NCBI GenBank assembly: GCA_008973525.1
Contig: WACJ01000295.1
Coordinates: 1-64,000, forward strand
Reading direction: 5' to 3'
DNA: 64,000 nucleotides
Source of the DNA: Stenopsyche tienmushanensis
Lineage: Eukaryota > Arthropoda > Insecta > Trichoptera > Stenopsychidae
Made by a program: the position numbers and the translations under genes. Below the pieces are notes generated by a model. The model had not been told where the DNA came from. It saw only the letters and a program-made list of their open reading frames with translations, and did no database searches. This document shows positions 63,953-64,000 of the stretch, one piece after another. Position 1 is the stretch's first letter; each line of letters begins with the position of its first letter.

Positions 63953-64000
63953 CCCGGGTGGGTATTAGACTCCATTATGCCCACCCATAAAACTCCAGGA
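63953..64000 (-). repeat. R1-type LINE 3' UTR family, cut by window end
   Basis: ACCCGGGTGGGTATTAGACT and CCATTATGCCCACCCATAAA equal the reverse of the 3' end at 42950-42990 and the start of 57917-59270. The rest lies outside the window. Confidence 0.65.

Noticed and set aside
1..64000. Bacterial or endosymbiont DNA insertion
   Set aside because: No stretch shows long bacterial-type frames, ribosome-binding sites or operon layout.

Overview
The window looks like a gene-poor, repeat-rich stretch of an arthropod nuclear genome, most likely an insect. It is strongly AT-rich, has no operon-like or long intact reading frame, and is crowded with decayed elements common in insects: mariner transposons, R1-type LINEs, a Gypsy-type LTR family primed by tRNA-Leu, a hAT MITE and several TA-flanked MITEs. 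I see no host gene I can name, no rRNA or intact tRNA gene, and no CRISPR array. All family calls come from reading motifs by eye; no database was searched.

The commonest family is an LTR (here LTR-A) of about 470 bp. It has a TGTAGCGTGGGCGAT start, an internal CT/GA run followed by AATAAA, and a TTACA end. Several copies are followed by an 18-base site complementary to the 3' end of tRNA-Leu. A complete solo LTR lies at 33038-33505 with a 4-bp duplication (ATAC). Other copies or pieces are at 1-306, 2184-2492, 11290-11392, 17255-17641, 28251-28370, 29816-29850, 34610-34783, 38937-39181, 40303-40648, 44076-44255, 48990-49134, 53690-53930, 57574-57702 and 62865-63050. No LTR-A internal coding region was found.

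The second large group is LINE sequence of the R1/LOA type. Reverse-transcriptase and C-terminal fragments are at 7990-8602 (+), 13464-14700 (-), 23924-24958 (-), 36889-37594 (-) and 50770-51560 (-). A repeated segment that I read as a 3' UTR occurs at 8716-9238, 33780-34456, 40060-40290, 42500-42990, 57917-59270 and 63953-64000. Tails of a different LINE are at 43395-43500 and 50438-50690.

DNA transposons form the third group: mariner pieces (2656-2845, 27028-27445, 42995-43262), two mariner deletion derivatives with both inverted ends (30796-31557 and 46427-46952), a palindromic mariner-end MITE (6980-7373), a hAT MITE with an 8-bp duplication (12638-13216), and TA-flanked MITEs at 16914-17065 and 22391-22802. 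A family of paired 121-bp units, possibly Helitron-type, recurs at 21806-22047, 28001-28242, 48253-48510, 55688-55911 and 61007-61247.

The unexplained parts are a hairpin-centred repeat (2966-3150, 5084-5290, 5884-6090, 43520-43690), a short sequence pair that appears conserved at codon level (32948-33010 and 56215-56270), three possible coding islands (45213-45413, 46236-46394, 49778-49990), and low-repeat intervals such as 9240-11119, 34790-36880, 41440-42060 and 59270-60726. The genes do not work together as a system; this is an intergenic or intronic graveyard of transposons.
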